The position numbers were made by a program, and so were the translations under genes. The notes under the pieces were generated by a model. The model was not told the DNA's origin. It ran no database searches and saw nothing but the letters and a program-made list of their open reading frames with translations. This document shows, one piece after another, positions 62,918-64,000 of a stretch of DNA of 64,000 bases. Origin of the DNA: Anoplopoma fimbria. Lineage: Eukaryota; Chordata; Actinopteri; Perciformes; Anoplopomatidae. How positions within the stretch are numbered: the stretch's first letter is position 1; each line of letters starts with the position of its first letter. The DNA is taken from contig NC_072458.1 in the NCBI RefSeq assembly GCF_027596085.1, forward strand, positions 18,946,988 to 19,010,987, given 5' to 3'.

Positions 62918-64000
62918 GCACTTTCATGGAGGCAGTCCTTCAGATAGGCCCCACTGTTGCCAAAGCGATGACCATATCTCCTCTCCGGTACATGAAGCCT
63001 TGAGCAGCCCCCATTTGTGTGGGATAAGTTAAGCCGTTGGCTTCAGAGTGCAGACAAAAGCCTCCCTCCCAGGGCGAACACATAAATTGTTCTTCAACCA
63101 CAAGGCTGGTCTGTACTTGGTTAGAAAGCTGTGTCTCCTGGCGGCCTATTGTCCACTGTGACGGCTCTGCCTGAATGCCATCCCATTCCCACAGACAGTA
63201 GTGGAGCCACATCTGATCTCTCCTGACCTCTCTTGAAGAAAAGTTTCTCAAATCAGATTCACTTCAGATCCTGGCAGGTATTAAACCCAATTAATCCATA
63301 GATGTGTCTCCTTTAGCACGCAGAGCAGAACAGATTACACGCTTTGATCCTTTACTTTATGGAAAGGATTATGGAGGCAAGGCAGTGACCTTTTTTTGTT
63401 AAAGTACATTTATTTAGTGAAACAGTGTGAGCTTTGACAGGAACCGCTCCATAATCAGCAGTCGGCGATCCTAATCCTCACCTTCAGTGATTTAACCTTG
63501 GAAGCTCCGATCTTAGAAGCACAAAGATGGATTCAGACTAAACAAATGTAACTAACTGGCATTAAAGAAGGACTTGTTACTCAACCTGGGTGATATTGTA
63601 ACGGTCAAATGTAATGAATCATTGGGTGAGAGCAACGGAGAGTTCAATAATTGCAACAAAGAGCCTTGTATGTACTTTTTACGTAGCATTGCTGTATGGG
63701 ACATTGTTTCCTTGCTTTGCTGCTGCAACACAAATTAAGTCATTTTCAAGGGCAGGACACATTTTATTTGGCAGGAAAACACTGAGGTCACTTGTGTAAA
63801 AAGTGCTTAATGAGGAACGTTTAGAAGATAAAGTCGTAATAACTGATCATTTTGTTTGATTTCGTGTGGGAAATTGCTCATAGAGGAGAAGTTTGTGTCT
63901 GTGCAGGGAAGTGGTCTTGACTGGCTGCTTTGAAGATGAAGTTCAGACTCGGTTCAAGGGCTCACATACTGCTGATGCATCAAAAAAAAAAAAACATTTA
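62914..64000 (+). other. MFSD2A intron 9, to the right edge
   Basis: Non-repetitive sequence with no further MFSD2A exon recognised. Confidence 0.6.

Overview
The window is a piece of a ray-finned (percomorph-type) fish genome. Genes are split by introns with GT-AG boundaries. Dinucleotide arrays of CA/GT are extremely common, and teleost-type MITEs and LINE pieces are scattered through it. Three genes are recognised, in the order TRIT1 (minus), MYCL (minus), MFSD2A (plus). This is the order and orientation known from human chromosome 1p34, so the block is conserved across vertebrates. Both MYCL and MFSD2A are identified from their own motifs, not only from synteny.

Layout. 1-10.5 kb: non-coding sequence, probably TRIT1 intron 1, with microsatellites, MITE and LINE remnants and a three-copy tandem repeat. 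10.5-11.0 kb: TRIT1 exon 1 and its GC-rich promoter, with an NRF1-type site and three RFX X-box-like motifs. 11.6-18.8 kb: MYCL, with a long 3'UTR, coding exons 3 and 2 and a non-coding exon 1. MYCL exon 3 carries a one-base frame break between the Ser-rich linker and the bHLH-leucine zipper. 18.8-48.8 kb: about 30 kb with no gene I can support, holding microsatellites, transposon remnants and one stretch that looks like a conserved enhancer (30.44-30.88 kb). 48.8-62.8 kb: the first nine coding exons of MFSD2A (338 codons); the remaining exons lie beyond the right edge.

The most unusual part is MFSD2A intron 3 (52.66-60.59 kb). It contains a 3.2-kb contig bounded on both sides by 100-N gaps. 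On the minus strand of that contig is an immunoglobulin light-chain J segment with a consensus 23-bp-spacer recombination signal, alongside a broken LINE. Either this is an orphan IgL segment sitting inside MFSD2A, or an IgL-locus contig has been placed in the wrong gap. The same intron also has a promoter-like block with three CCAAT boxes and a TATA-like box. A short ATG exon follows it, and its splice phase fits exon 4 exactly. Next to these are a perfect 78-bp palindrome, a Tc1-type MITE and a second perfect inverted repeat with a microsatellite loop.

The three genes do not form one pathway. TRIT1 modifies tRNA A37, MYCL is a growth-control transcription factor, and MFSD2A carries lysophosphatidylcholine-bound omega-3 lipid across the plasma membrane.
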